DNA of 64,000 nucleotides from an uncultured bacterium (lineage in GTDB: Bacteria > Cyanobacteriota > Vampirovibrionia > Gastranaerophilales > Gastranaerophilaceae). Shown here piece by piece: positions 1 to 10,900 of the stretch; position 1 is the stretch's first letter, and each line of letters starts with the position of its first letter. The position numbers and the translations under genes were made by a program. The DNA is taken from the NCBI GenBank assembly GCA_949296425.1, contig CASFPN010000040.1, positions 41,568 through 105,567 of the forward strand. Direction: 5' to 3'. Under the pieces are notes generated by a model. That model was not told the origin of the DNA, ran no database searches, and worked only from the letters and a program-made list of their open reading frames with translations.

Positions 1-578
1 AAACCTATTGATTGAAGTATTAAATCAATCCATTCATCTGTTGTAAACTCTTTTCTTTTTGATAAATAATCTTCATAATCAAACTGTGCCAACTGAATTG
101 GCTTGATTGAATTTAAAATCCAAGGTACGGCTTTTACATCTTCGCAGTATTGATATTCAATATCAGCCAAGCACCAAACTCCTGAAACCAGAAGGCGAGG
201 ATATTTTTTGTTTACTGTTGCCGAATCAATTAAAACTTTGCTGATTCCAAGATTTGCAAATGTTGCTCTGTAACAATCATTTTTTTCATCTAATTCGGCA
301 TAAACCTTATCAATTATACGAAATTGTCCTTTTTCTTTAATATTTGATTTTACAAGTTCGGATTCGTTTCTGTGAACATAGTGTTTTGCAAGAATTTCTT
401 TTACAGATTCAATTCCTGATTTAATTACGTCTTCATCACTTGAAGCACAGTATTGCCCCAGTAAATATTCTAAGACGTATGAAGGAACAATCGCATTCCC
501 CTTAACTTCTTTTACTAAGTCTTTTCTAACAACACAACCTTCAAAGGTTTCCGTAATTTTTTTATCTAAATTATTCAT
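1..578 (-). CDS. brxL: BREX Lon-like protease BrxL (N-terminal part, cut by window edge)
   Basis: The first 192 codons of a gene that continues past the left edge. The protein begins MNNLDKKITETF and carries blocks typical of the BrxL N-terminus: a VVRKDL stretch, a VPSYVLEYLLGQYC block and a KGQFRIIDKV block. BrxL is the Lon-like AAA+/protease component that closes type 1 BREX operons. The ATP-binding and Lon protease parts lie outside the window. The ATG at 576-578 follows an AGGTG ribosome site and sits 12 nt after the pglZ stop, so it is the last visible gene of the operon. Identity rests on motif resemblance and operon position. Confidence 0.88.
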   Translation of the reverse strand, partial: MNNLDKKITETFEGCVVRKDLVKEVKGNAIVPSYVLEYLLGQYCASSDEDVIKSGIESVKEILAKHYVHRNESELVKSNIKEKGQFRIIDKVYAELDEKNDCYRATFANLGISKVLIDSATVNKKYPRLLVSGVWCLADIEYQYCEDVKAVPWILNSIKPIQLAQFDYEDYLSKRKEFTTDEWIDLILQSIG

Positions 579-590
579 TTTTCACCTGCC

Positions 591-3101
591 TTAAAAATCT
601 GACTGGAACATTAAATTAATTGTGAATGGTATTTTGGCGTATGGTTCGCCGACTTCATCCACATCTTTTATAATCAAGTAATAATCTTTATTTTTATCTG
701 ATTTAAAACTTTTTAGTTCTAATACTTTCTTGAATATTCTGTCTTCCATTTTATCCGAACTAATATTTGCATCTATAATAATTTCGTTAGACACTTGAAT
801 GTTATTTTCTTCGTCCCATAAAGAAATACTGAAAACACGCGGTTTTACAAATCCCGAGATACTTTCTTTTTGCAGGAATGACAATGTAAATTTATTGTTT
901 GTAATTTTTCTGGAAGAGTTTTCGAGTGAAAGTTCAACTTTTTTTATTTCTTGTTTTCTGTTTTGTTTCACTCTCAATAGCGGCAGCACTATTTCTTGTG
1001 GGCTTGCACCACCGTGAACATAATTGATACCGGCTCCTGACGTTTTAAATCTATTAATATTGCAAGGTAATGATAATTTTAAATCAGAATTTTTGAATAT
1101 ATAATTCATATCAAAATCAACGATACCCTGCTTTTCTACTGGAGAAGTTCCAATAATATACCTTTTTTTACACTCAATAGAATCAATAGTGCCTATTGTA
1201 ATCTTTTGATGTTCTTCTAAATCGCTATATTGATATAAGAAACCGTGGTCTGCTGTAATAATTACATTGCTACACAAAGAATTATTGAACAAAAACTTAA
1301 TTTTTTCTGAAAGTATTTTTACAGTTTTTTCAGCAGCATTAAACACATCTTTTTCATTATGTTCTCCAGCTTTATCAATGTCATCATGATAAATATAAGC
1401 AATCTCTAATCCACTAAATAGAGCTCTTAAATCATCTCTTGACATATCTTCTAAATCACTTAAAATCAGAACTTTTGAGTTTGGATTATGTGCTTGCAAT
1501 ATTTTTTCTCTTGATGCAGAATCCTTTGCAACTACTCCATCTACAACAATTTCAGCTTTATTATTCATAGAAACTTCTTTATGAGGAAGTAATGATGCCA
1601 TCCCCAATCTTGTATAAGAAGGGATTGAAGCGACCATACAATCCAGTTTAACATCGGCTTTAATTGAATAGTTACTTCTAATTGCCTCACTTAATTCTTC
1701 TGCAATTTCATATCGTAATGCATCAGAAATTATAACAACAAGTTTGTTTTTAGAAGAACGCACTTCATTGTAATAGAAATCTTTTTGCATAGGAAGATTT
1801 GAAAAAGTCCAGTTAGGAGCAATTTCTTTTACTTGGTTAGAGAATTTCAAATTAATATCATCAAGATATTTATTTACGTACAATTTTTCAACTTTATCTT
1901 TAACAGAGTCAAGTTTTCTATCGTTCAATAATCCACAATAGTAATAGAATTTTCTATATGCTTTATCTATTTTGTAATAATTTTGAGCATAGCTCTTAAT
2001 AAATGTTTCAATTTTCTGTTCTGGAATCTGGGTGTTTTTCACTAACAAACTTAATTCCAAAGCCCAGAAAAGAGCATTATAAACATTTTCATACTCATTA
2101 TAAAATAGTGTTCTTTTTCTTTTTTCAATAAGTATTTTATCTTCATCTTTTAACGAATCAAATTGAGCAATCAAATAATTAACAAGGAATCTATCATATG
2201 CTCTAAGAGTTTGGAATTCAGGTTCGCTTTGTAATATATCAGACCAGTCTGTAATATTCTCATCTATTTTAAAATCGTCTCTTTCAAACTCTTCTATCAA
2301 TTCTTTATAATAAGGCATAAGCTCTGTATCACGATACCAACTTTCTAAGAATGAATTACATTCAGCATCTTTCATATTCTTACTAATATATTTTTTATAG
2401 GTATCAGGGAAACTTGAACCTCTGAGTTGTTGTTGCAGTTTTTTGAAGACAATTCCTGCTAATAGATATTTTGCTTCTCGTTCTCCCAAGTAGCCAAATT
2501 CTTTTTCTATTAATTCCCAAAACTTATCTTCCAAGCCATACTTAGCAAATTCTTTAGATGGGGCATTTTTATCAACAATTTCTTTTATAATAAAGGTTTG
2601 AATAATTTTGTACTTATCAAATATTTTGCATTCGACAAGAGTTCCAAACATTGCTAAGTAGAAATTTTCTACCGACTTATTAGATGGTAATAAAGATTTG
2701 AAACTATTTATTCTTTTTTTATTATTAAAGAATTTTATATGGTTTTTGAACAGGTTTTTAATTGCTATATCATAGACTTCAAATTCGGAACATAAACTAT
2801 CCACCTCATCAACAGATAGAACTTGTGAATATAGCTGTGTATCAATAAACCAGTTATCTTCAATAGGAGGCATCTCAAAAGGTGCATAGATAAGATAATT
2901 GGATATCGTATCATCTTTTTCAAGCAACTTTTTGGTCAAAAGATTATTATTCTTTGTGAGCTTGTGTATTTTAATATTGGGGAGAGATAATGAATCCAGT
3001 TTTTCTTCATTTTCTCCAGTTTCATCATACCAGAACACAATTTGTCTTTCTTGCTTGTTAAAATGTTTCAATATTAATTCTTGTAATTTATCTTGTTCCA
3101 T
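591..3101 (-). CDS. pglZ: BREX alkaline-phosphatase-superfamily protein PglZ
   Basis: An 836-residue PglZ, one of the two BREX signature proteins, needed for phage exclusion and for BREX methylation. The alkaline-phosphatase-like core is visible: a metal-site block VVIISDALRYEIAEEL near residue 452, and an ITADHGFLY block near residue 615 whose Asp-His pair is typical of metal ligands in this superfamily. The length fits type 1 PglZ. It lies 11 nt after the HEPN-like gene and 12 nt before brxL. Two cargo genes separate it from pglX, whereas in canonical type 1 operons pglX and pglZ are neighbours. Confidence 0.93.
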   Translation of the reverse strand: MEQDKLQELILKHFNKQERQIVFWYDETGENEEKLDSLSLPNIKIHKLTKNNNLLTKKLLEKDDTISNYLIYAPFEMPPIEDNWFIDTQLYSQVLSVDEVDSLCSEFEVYDIAIKNLFKNHIKFFNNKKRINSFKSLLPSNKSVENFYLAMFGTLVECKIFDKYKIIQTFIIKEIVDKNAPSKEFAKYGLEDKFWELIEKEFGYLGEREAKYLLAGIVFKKLQQQLRGSSFPDTYKKYISKNMKDAECNSFLESWYRDTELMPYYKELIEEFERDDFKIDENITDWSDILQSEPEFQTLRAYDRFLVNYLIAQFDSLKDEDKILIEKRKRTLFYNEYENVYNALFWALELSLLVKNTQIPEQKIETFIKSYAQNYYKIDKAYRKFYYYCGLLNDRKLDSVKDKVEKLYVNKYLDDINLKFSNQVKEIAPNWTFSNLPMQKDFYYNEVRSSKNKLVVIISDALRYEIAEELSEAIRSNYSIKADVKLDCMVASIPSYTRLGMASLLPHKEVSMNNKAEIVVDGVVAKDSASREKILQAHNPNSKVLILSDLEDMSRDDLRALFSGLEIAYIYHDDIDKAGEHNEKDVFNAAEKTVKILSEKIKFLFNNSLCSNVIITADHGFLYQYSDLEEHQKITIGTIDSIECKKRYIIGTSPVEKQGIVDFDMNYIFKNSDLKLSLPCNINRFKTSGAGINYVHGGASPQEIVLPLLRVKQNRKQEIKKVELSLENSSRKITNNKFTLSFLQKESISGFVKPRVFSISLWDEENNIQVSNEIIIDANISSDKMEDRIFKKVLELKSFKSDKNKDYYLIIKDVDEVGEPYAKIPFTINLMFQSDF

Positions 3102-3112
3102 TATCTATTTAC

Positions 3113-3613
3113 CTATAAAGTAATTAAATCCATCAAAAATTTGTTCACAAGAACAAAAGTTCGTTTTTGTTCATTTATTATTGCAATATCTTTTTCCCCA
3201 TGAAAAAGATTATTTCTTAGTCTAAAAATAATATATAAAACAGCTTTTATTTTATTTTGATGAGAGCATTGAGTATCTCTAAATTTTTCTATTACAAAAT
3301 CCCTGTAAGTGTGTTCATGTTCTTTCCATAACAGATTCTCTGTATCATATATATTATCAAATACTTTATACCTATCTTTGAAATAATCAAAAATTACATC
3401 CACTTCTAAATTATTAATTGAAATATGACTTTCAACGAAATTATTGACCTTAGAAATTTTGGCAAAATTATCCATACATCTATCTTCAAAAAGATTCCAA
3501 ATCATAGCAAAATTAAATATAAATGAACGTTTTTGCTTAAAGTTTGTAACTGTTTCATTACAATTTAGAGTTTCTATTAATTTTTCTATTGTTTGTCTTT
3601 CGGAATGTGGCAT
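3113..3613 (-). CDS. HEPN-like protein embedded in the BREX operon
   Basis: A 166-residue, mostly helical protein. Near the C-terminus it reads RLRNNLFHGEKD, which matches the Rx4-6H signature of HEPN domains (here R-NNLF-H, followed by G). HEPN proteins are frequently RNases in defence and toxin-antitoxin systems; whether this one is catalytic cannot be seen. The start follows an AAAGGA ribosome site, and the gene lies between the membrane-protein gene (21 nt upstream) and pglZ (11 nt downstream), so it must be co-transcribed with BREX. It is not a core BREX gene. I read it as accessory cargo, perhaps an abortive-infection effector working with the adjacent membrane protein. The family call rests on one motif. 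Confidence 0.55.
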   Translation of the reverse strand: MPHSERQTIEKLIETLNCNETVTNFKQKRSFIFNFAMIWNLFEDRCMDNFAKISKVNNFVESHISINNLEVDVIFDYFKDRYKVFDNIYDTENLLWKEHEHTYRDFVIEKFRDTQCSHQNKIKAVLYIIFRLRNNLFHGEKDIAIINEQKRTFVLVNKFLMDLITL

Positions 3614-3634
3614 GTTATCCTTTCAGAATAGGTA

Positions 3635-4393
3635 TTACTTTTTTCTATTATCTAATTTGAACTCTTCTTCTATAATATTTCTAAGTTTTTTTATAGAATC
3701 ATTCATTTGATTAACATCATATTCTATATCTTTTTCATTTTTATAATATGCTAACAAATCATCAACGCAATAAATTACTCTTTTCTCATTTATGTCAGTA
3801 ATAAAATCTTTTTTATATTTATCATCGCCTCTTTGTAAATACCATCGATGTTCTGCAATTTGTCTTAAAGTGAAACAATATATATTAATAAATTCTTCTA
3901 GTATTGAATCAAAGCCTTTCATTCTTTCAGCAAATCTAGTATTTATATTGCATAAATGCGTATATATTTTTCTGAACTTTCTAATATTATATTCACAAGC
4001 AAAAAAAGCATCATTTGTTGTTTTTTTTATAATGCAATCTTCATCTTTTTCAAAGTAATAAGTTAGTTCATCAATAGTTTTTAGCTCTTCGCTTAAAACA
4101 TCTAACGTATCAATATAGTGTTTATACCTAAATTCATAGATTCTAGCATCTTTATCAAATTCAGCTGTCTTATAAACAGCATACCAAGTTATACCACCAG
4201 TTATAATCGCTCCAAGTAATGTTGTTAAAGGATTCCAGTCGAATGAACTAAATGGAGACGGAATAAACCATAATGAAAAAAACGGAAATACTAGCCATAG
4301 TATAAGCTTAATCCCAACGATAATTAATGCTATCGCAAAGGTAATTTTCACTATTAGCCAAATCCAATCAAGTATCTTTTTAGTTTTTTCCAT
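3635..4393 (-). CDS. Membrane-anchored protein of unknown function in the BREX operon
   Basis: 252 residues. Two hydrophobic stretches lie in the N-terminal third (about residues 10-45 and 55-75, the second GAIITGGITWYAVY), followed by a charged, helical cytoplasmic part of about 175 residues rich in E, K, D and Y. This outline, two membrane helices plus a helical soluble tail, is common among putative phage abortive-infection proteins, but I cannot assign a named family. The ATG directly follows the pglX stop (TAAATG), indicating tight coupling. With the downstream HEPN-like gene it forms a two-gene insertion between pglX and pglZ. Confidence 0.6.
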   Translation of the reverse strand: MEKTKKILDWIWLIVKITFAIALIIVGIKLILWLVFPFFSLWFIPSPFSSFDWNPLTTLLGAIITGGITWYAVYKTAEFDKDARIYEFRYKHYIDTLDVLSEELKTIDELTYYFEKDEDCIIKKTTNDAFFACEYNIRKFRKIYTHLCNINTRFAERMKGFDSILEEFINIYCFTLRQIAEHRWYLQRGDDKYKKDFITDINEKRVIYCVDDLLAYYKNEKDIEYDVNQMNDSIKKLRNIIEEEFKLDNRKK

Positions 4394-7300
4394 TTACCCC
4401 TTCTTTCCTACAATATCTTTTTCTGCTTCGAGTAGTCCTTGGAATTTTGCATAGTTGACTTTTACACCGTCATCAAGGTCTAGTTCTATCTGCTCATCAG
4501 CTAAATCCTTAATCTTTCTATCAAATTCAAGGCATTCTGTTTGGTATTTTGAATATAGTGATGTTAATTTAACATTTCCTTCGTTTTCTGCTCTTTGTAT
4601 TGCATTATCCAATTTGTTTTGGAACTCGTGCAAATAATCTTTTCTTATTCTTGATAATGTTGTTTTATCATACCTGTGCAGGTATATTAGAGCGTTGAAA
4701 GCTTTTTCTTTTCCACTTGTAAACATCCAATAAATAGGACGTTTTTTGTAGATTTGCAAATGGTCTTTGTAGAAATCTTTTAAGAAATATGTTCTAATCC
4801 TATCTTCTGCACTCTCAGAACCTTTGCGACCTAAAACATCTGCTATATATTGCATATTCTCATTGAAATATAATTCGCCAAATGCTTTTTTCAAGAACCT
4901 TTTGAACTCTTCTATAATATCATCATCAAACCAAGTATCAGAAAGAATCGGTAAAATACCATCTTCATCAACTTCTAAATCCTGATATCTGCTCTTATCA
5001 AACTCTCCACCAGCATATATTAAACCTTTTTCATCAAGAGAATATCTGCCGAACATACAGCCAATAGCATAAGATAGAAGTGATTTTATATCCCTTAATT
5101 CATCTGCTAAAGCGACTGTAATATCTTTATTATCGACCTCTGGAGTCATTTCATCTTGAAGCCCATAAATTTCAATAAACAATTTGTTCAACTCTTCTTC
5201 ATTGGCTTTTAGCTTGTTGAACTGTTCTTGTTTATATTCTTTCCATTTGTTGAAACAATCTTGAACTTTATCTCCTGCTGTAATAGGTTCAACTTTATGA
5301 ATATTTTTGTAGTCAACAAGACCTTTATTTCTATTAGAGAATCTCAACAATGGATGTTGTTCAAAATCCCAAGATGTTTCAAAACTATCCCAATCGTCTT
5401 TTGATATTTGGATATTTTTTTCAACATATGAATTTATTTTATCAATTATTAAATCTTTGTTTGTATAATAAAACGGTATTTTTTGAATATCTCCAACTGT
5501 AAGGTTTAAAGTAGGATTTAACAATTTTATTATTTTATTAGAAATTTTATTATTTAATAAAGCCAAAATATATTTTTTTAATTTTGGTTTTACGACAATA
5601 ACTGGTGCTGCTGAAGTATATTCAGAATCTTTGATTTTTATTCTAAAAGAAGAATTGCTTGAAGTAATTAATCCCCAAGTAATTCCTTCACAATCTATAA
5701 ACTTTTCGTTTCTTAACCCTCCATGCGATGCATATTCTAATGTTGCTTCCTTTGACCAATTTATAACATATTCTAAATTGCCATACCATTTTCTATAATT
5801 TCCACCTTTATTGCAGCATTTCCAATATGAGGCTTGCTTGCTTACTTCGTGCCATAATCTTAGGTATTTCTCGTCATTATGAGTTTTGGTTCTTCCGGCT
5901 GAAACAATAAAGTCTTTTAATAAATTATTTGTGCTAAACAAATTTTGAAATTTAGAAGATACCCAATATGCAATAGGACAACTAGGAATACTCATTAAAT
6001 TGCTAGTTGTATTTTCATAATACCACCCACAATCTTTATTTTTTTTAGCTTCCAATGCTTTGATTGGTTGATTTGTGGGACCAGGAAAATCTGATAGTTT
6101 AATATAAGATGCAGTTTGTTCTTTATTTTTGCGATTTTTAATCAATGAAAAGGTACAAATAGGAACAGTTGCACCTTCAAATCCAGAATATTCCAATTGA
6201 ATTAAAGTTGTAATATTGGTATTTCGCAACATGTTTATTCTTAATTCCTTATAAGTAGGAATAAACATCCATACGAAAGGAGTCATGAAGCCTAAATGTC
6301 CTTTTGTTGCAGTTTTGTTTATAGCATATTCCATGAAAGTTGAAAATAAATCAGATTTTACATCTTTATATTCTTTTTGTATGAATTCTGCTAATCTTGG
6401 TTCCATATACTTATTGCCCATATATGGAGGGTTTGTAATTACACACTCGTATTGTTGTTGCATAATACTAGCTTGTTGAATAAGAATTGGAAGTTTTGTT
6501 TTTAAATCTTGAATTACATCTGTGTATAATAATCCCATATTCAAGGACTGAATATCTATCAAACGTTGTTCCCAGAAATCAAAATCAAAGTCTTTAACTT
6601 TAATAATTGAGCCATATATTTTAGCATCTTTGAAGGTTTCAACAAGGTTCTTTATCTGTTGTTGAGCCAATAATTGATTTTCAACACCATTCATTAAGGC
6701 TTCTTTTACTCTTTCGTCAATCCAGTTAGTTTCTTGAATTGACACAACATTTATAGATGTTATCTTATTTAATATATTTTTATCGTCTTGATATGCTCTC
6801 ATCATAACTGCAAATTGAGCTAATTGAACAGCTCGATTACATATATCAAGACCAAATAAATTATTTTTTAATATTAGGCTTGGAATATCGCTCTCAATAT
6901 AGCCTGATTCCTTATACATCAAGTACAATAGACTATAAGCGTAAACCAAAATGTGTCCAGAACCACAAGCAGGGTCGAAAACTTTTATTTGTTCAGGTAA
7001 AATACCTTTCATTATATGTGATTCTAGTTCTTTTTTATCTTCATCCGTAAGATGTCTTGGTTCAAGATAAAATTCCATTGAATCTTTTAATTTTGAAGTT
7101 GAGTGAGCTTCTTGCCATAATCTACCCAAAGAATTTTGAGTCATATATTTTACAATCCATTTGGGCGTAAATAATTGTGTAGCATAAGGAATTTCATTTG
7201 CTTTATATCTTTTCTTTGCTTGAATTACCCTGTCTTTTTCTGCTTGATTATAATACTGATAAAGCCAGCCGATAATTTCTACAACTTGCCAGTTGGATTT

Positions 7301-7906
7301 ATCAAGAGATAGCATTTCTTTTATTACAGAATCAGCACTATTCATCCCTTGAGGGAATAATAGTTCTGTATAGTCTTGGATTTGTTCAAACAAGAATGGA
7401 AGTTTTTTGTTCATTACATTACATTGATGAATTAGTAATGTCTTAAAAATTGTATCCTGATTATTATTTTGAACAGCCGATATAACAGTTTGTTTTTCTT
7501 CATCATTCAATTGTGATGAAACAGATACTGCAAATTGGTTAAGGTTATCTATATTGGAAATAATATTAAAATTATTTTCGCTATAGCCATTAACCTCCAT
7601 ATAATATAGAGCAATGAATCTGTTGAACCAAGTATATGCAACTTCATCAATCAAGTTTTCATAACCTTTTGACTTAATTTCTCTTTGTAAGGTCTCAACT
7701 TGTTTTTTGCTGAAGAACTCTCCATTTATTTTCACTTGTCTGTCATCTTCAAATTCATAATTGACAGCTCTATTATCTTCATAAAATCCCATCAGTTTTG
7801 CTTGAAGCTCAACTCTTTCTTTAAGTTTTCTTCTTGCTTTTATAGCAAAGTCTTTTAGTGCTGATTTATCTAATGTTATTTCGTTTTCTAATAGTTCTGT
7901 CATCAA
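4394..7906 (-). CDS. pglX: BREX adenine-specific DNA methyltransferase PglX
   Basis: An 1170-residue BREX-1 PglX, an S-adenosylmethionine-dependent N6-adenine methyltransferase that marks host DNA as self. The cofactor motif FDPACGSGHILVYAY lies near residues 310-324 and the catalytic NPPY (ITNPPYMGNKYME) near residue 491. The long C-terminal half is the target-recognition and BREX-specific region. Length is usual for the family. No long homopolymer or inverted repeats were seen inside it, so the pglX-internal phase variation known in some BREX loci is not apparent. The first or the second of two adjacent ATG codons may be the start. It is separated from brxC by 85 nt. Confidence 0.95.
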   Translation of the reverse strand: MMTELLENEITLDKSALKDFAIKARRKLKERVELQAKLMGFYEDNRAVNYEFEDDRQVKINGEFFSKKQVETLQREIKSKGYENLIDEVAYTWFNRFIALYYMEVNGYSENNFNIISNIDNLNQFAVSVSSQLNDEEKQTVISAVQNNNQDTIFKTLLIHQCNVMNKKLPFLFEQIQDYTELLFPQGMNSADSVIKEMLSLDKSNWQVVEIIGWLYQYYNQAEKDRVIQAKKRYKANEIPYATQLFTPKWIVKYMTQNSLGRLWQEAHSTSKLKDSMEFYLEPRHLTDEDKKELESHIMKGILPEQIKVFDPACGSGHILVYAYSLLYLMYKESGYIESDIPSLILKNNLFGLDICNRAVQLAQFAVMMRAYQDDKNILNKITSINVVSIQETNWIDERVKEALMNGVENQLLAQQQIKNLVETFKDAKIYGSIIKVKDFDFDFWEQRLIDIQSLNMGLLYTDVIQDLKTKLPILIQQASIMQQQYECVITNPPYMGNKYMEPRLAEFIQKEYKDVKSDLFSTFMEYAINKTATKGHLGFMTPFVWMFIPTYKELRINMLRNTNITTLIQLEYSGFEGATVPICTFSLIKNRKNKEQTASYIKLSDFPGPTNQPIKALEAKKNKDCGWYYENTTSNLMSIPSCPIAYWVSSKFQNLFSTNNLLKDFIVSAGRTKTHNDEKYLRLWHEVSKQASYWKCCNKGGNYRKWYGNLEYVINWSKEATLEYASHGGLRNEKFIDCEGITWGLITSSNSSFRIKIKDSEYTSAAPVIVVKPKLKKYILALLNNKISNKIIKLLNPTLNLTVGDIQKIPFYYTNKDLIIDKINSYVEKNIQISKDDWDSFETSWDFEQHPLLRFSNRNKGLVDYKNIHKVEPITAGDKVQDCFNKWKEYKQEQFNKLKANEEELNKLFIEIYGLQDEMTPEVDNKDITVALADELRDIKSLLSYAIGCMFGRYSLDEKGLIYAGGEFDKSRYQDLEVDEDGILPILSDTWFDDDIIEEFKRFLKKAFGELYFNENMQYIADVLGRKGSESAEDRIRTYFLKDFYKDHLQIYKKRPIYWMFTSGKEKAFNALIYLHRYDKTTLSRIRKDYLHEFQNKLDNAIQRAENEGNVKLTSLYSKYQTECLEFDRKIKDLADEQIELDLDDGVKVNYAKFQGLLEAEKDIVGKKG

Positions 7907-7991
7907 TACTTCCTTTATCGTTTGAAAAGTTCCAATATTTTAGGGATTAGGTTGGTTTTATAATGGTTACTCCTATTTACACCATTTACCC

Positions 7992-10900
7992 CTAGCCTTG
8001 AAGTTTAATACGTTTATTGTTCCTGATTCTGTTTTTCAACTCTTCTGATAGTTTATTGATATAGTTATCAACATCTTCTTCAGTCTCAAGAATTTGCATA
8101 GCCTGAACAACATTTGTAGGATTTACGAATACTAATTCTTTCTGAATCATTGGTTCAGAGTCTGGATGTTCTTCTGTACCTGTTTGTTGGTGTAATTCTA
8201 AATTCTTTTTCGCAATGCTATCTTCTGAAATTTGTTTCAAAATTTTTTCATAATATAATTTTGCTTTTTCTTCAATAGCCTTTAACACTCCAAAATCAGT
8301 TGCTCTTTCATACAAATCAGTAACATTAATCTTGAATAAGTTGCTATATCTTTCACATTCAAGCCCCTGTTTGGATGCTTCTTCTGCTAAATAATAAGCT
8401 AAATCACTTATAACTTCTCCTAATGCCTGTTTATAATCTTCTAATACATTATTAACAATAGAAGTTATATCCGAATTTAAGACAGGAAGGTCTTTAATCA
8501 TAGAATATGGTTCAGGAGAATCTATTATCGATTCAAGTTTAGAAATTAGTTCATTTAATTTAGCAACCTCTTCTGATTCAAAAGTTGTTAAATAAACTTC
8601 ATTTCTTTTTACTCTGTCATATATTTTCAATGATTCATCAAAAATACCAACTTGAGTATTAAAGAATGATTTTAGGAGTTTATATTCTTGTTTCCAAGTT
8701 AATAAATTATCCTTTTGCTTTATCAATAAATCAAATAATCCGTTTACATCTGGCTCATTCTTAAGCTCTTTTAATGTAGAAAGACCAAGTTCAATAACAG
8801 TCTTTTTAGGATATTTTGGGTTATTATGTCTTCCATTAAGCTCTTGTAAATCTCCAATCATATTTTGAAGATTTTCCCTTATTGAATTTGCAAGTTTTTC
8901 TCCATCATCTACAAAGTCTTGTTTTTCAAATAGTTCTTGTGCTATTGCTATTACTTGCTGGATTTTTGCACTATCTATTTTTTCTTTCAATTTGATTACA
9001 GTGCTTTGGATTTCTCTGTCATTTGTCAAATATTTTACTGTATTATAATCCTGATAATTGCATTGAACACCATTATAGAGAATAGAAATATCTCCCTTTA
9101 CAGCTAAATCTGCTACAACACCTGCAATATCATTTATAGACCAACCATAAGGTTTTCTTGTGTATTGTTGTTTTAATCCCTGCATTGTAACAGTACAACT
9201 CATCGAGTTATTTAGTTGAATAAATGCTAAAACATCATCAAGAGCTTTTTTGTTTCTTTCATCCAATTTACCTTGAGGAGCAATGAGTTTTGCATGGATT
9301 TCTTTTTCATCCCTAACTCTTTCTTGGATAAAATGAAGATTTGTATATGTATTTTCTACAATTTGTTTCAAAGCATTTTCAATCTTTGCAGCAGCACTTG
9401 TTGCACTAACTTCCATAATCTGACCGTTTGTGTAGAAAGTAGATTCAAGAATAGCTTGTTCTAATAAAGTTTTTACCCTTTTCTTGCGTTCTATTAATTC
9501 AGCACCTCTGTTTTTTAATATCATATCCTGCATTTCAGACTGTTTTACACTGCTTTTTTGCTTGATATACTTGTCTGTTTTTAAGATAGTTTCAAGTTCT
9601 TGTAGGTAACCGTTTTCATTCAATTTGATAAATAATGTATTTCCTGCAAGGAACTTCATTTTTAGCTCAGATTCGCTGAATTTATAATCAGAGTTCATAG
9701 AAGTAATAAATTTAACTTCTATATCTTCTGCCTGGCTTCCTCGTACTACATCATCAACTTTTCTTACAAAATAATAAGACTGCCCTTGAGGATATGGAGT
9801 TATTGACTTTTTAGTATAAATCTCTTCATATATATTTCTATAGACTTCATTTAACACATCGCTAGAATCAATCTGAGTGTTTTTTATACCTCTTGTCACA
9901 TCTTGCTCTTCGTTTGTTAAGAATGAATATTCTTCTCCGTTTTGTTGTATTAGTGTAGCTTGTTTTAATCTTGTTAAAGCTCCTTCTATTTTGGATTTTA
10001 GTGCATTTTTACTTTCATTAATATTTGATATGATTAATGTTGCAATATTTTCTACATCACAAGGAACTTCTTTAATGTATTTAATCAAGAATAAAACCTT
10101 TAATACTTCAATATCAAAATCTTCTATATCTGGATTCCCCTCTTGGGCTTGTGCAATTATTCTTACTATATCTGTATCAATAAAAGTCTGGATAGTAGAA
10201 TAAAACACATTAAATGGAACTAATTCCGTAATCTCTTTATCACCGTATTCTTTTAATGCCGTATGGAAAGCATTTAGCATTGAACGTTCTCCCGATGCCA
10301 GGTGCACTCCGGCATGAGAGAAATTCCTTAATTCTGTAAATACGCTTTGCAGCAGTTTAAACTGATATGGTACAAACGGATAACAATCAACGAAATCTCC
10401 CGAGTTTTCATACATTTTCATGCCGGAAGTTTGGCTGGAAAAAGTTATTAGATTAGCCAATATCTTTTCTTGTTCATTGTAGTAATCAGAAAGAAGAGTT
10501 TTAGCATCCTCCCTTTTTTCTAACAGTCTTCGCTTAATAACTTCATCAGTATTTGAACCCGATAAACTTAATTTTGTATCAAATCTGCCTTGAATTTTGG
10601 AGAAATCTTGATCTCTAAAGCGTTCTTTGGTAATAGAATCTATTGCCTCTTGAGAAGTTACCATTACCCAGGCTCTTCCATTACACATCGTACCCAAGTT
10701 TTCAACAACTGTCTGTAAGCTAAGCATAAGGTTTGTATTATCGCTTATAAATTGACCAATCTCATCGACTAAGAAAATAAGTCGATTCTTACTACCTTTA
10801 CTTTCAAGATATTCTTTTATTAGCTTTGCAAACCCTTCTGGTGTAATCCCTGAATCTTCAACAACATCTTTAAATAAGTCTTGTGTACTTTGTTCTGTTG

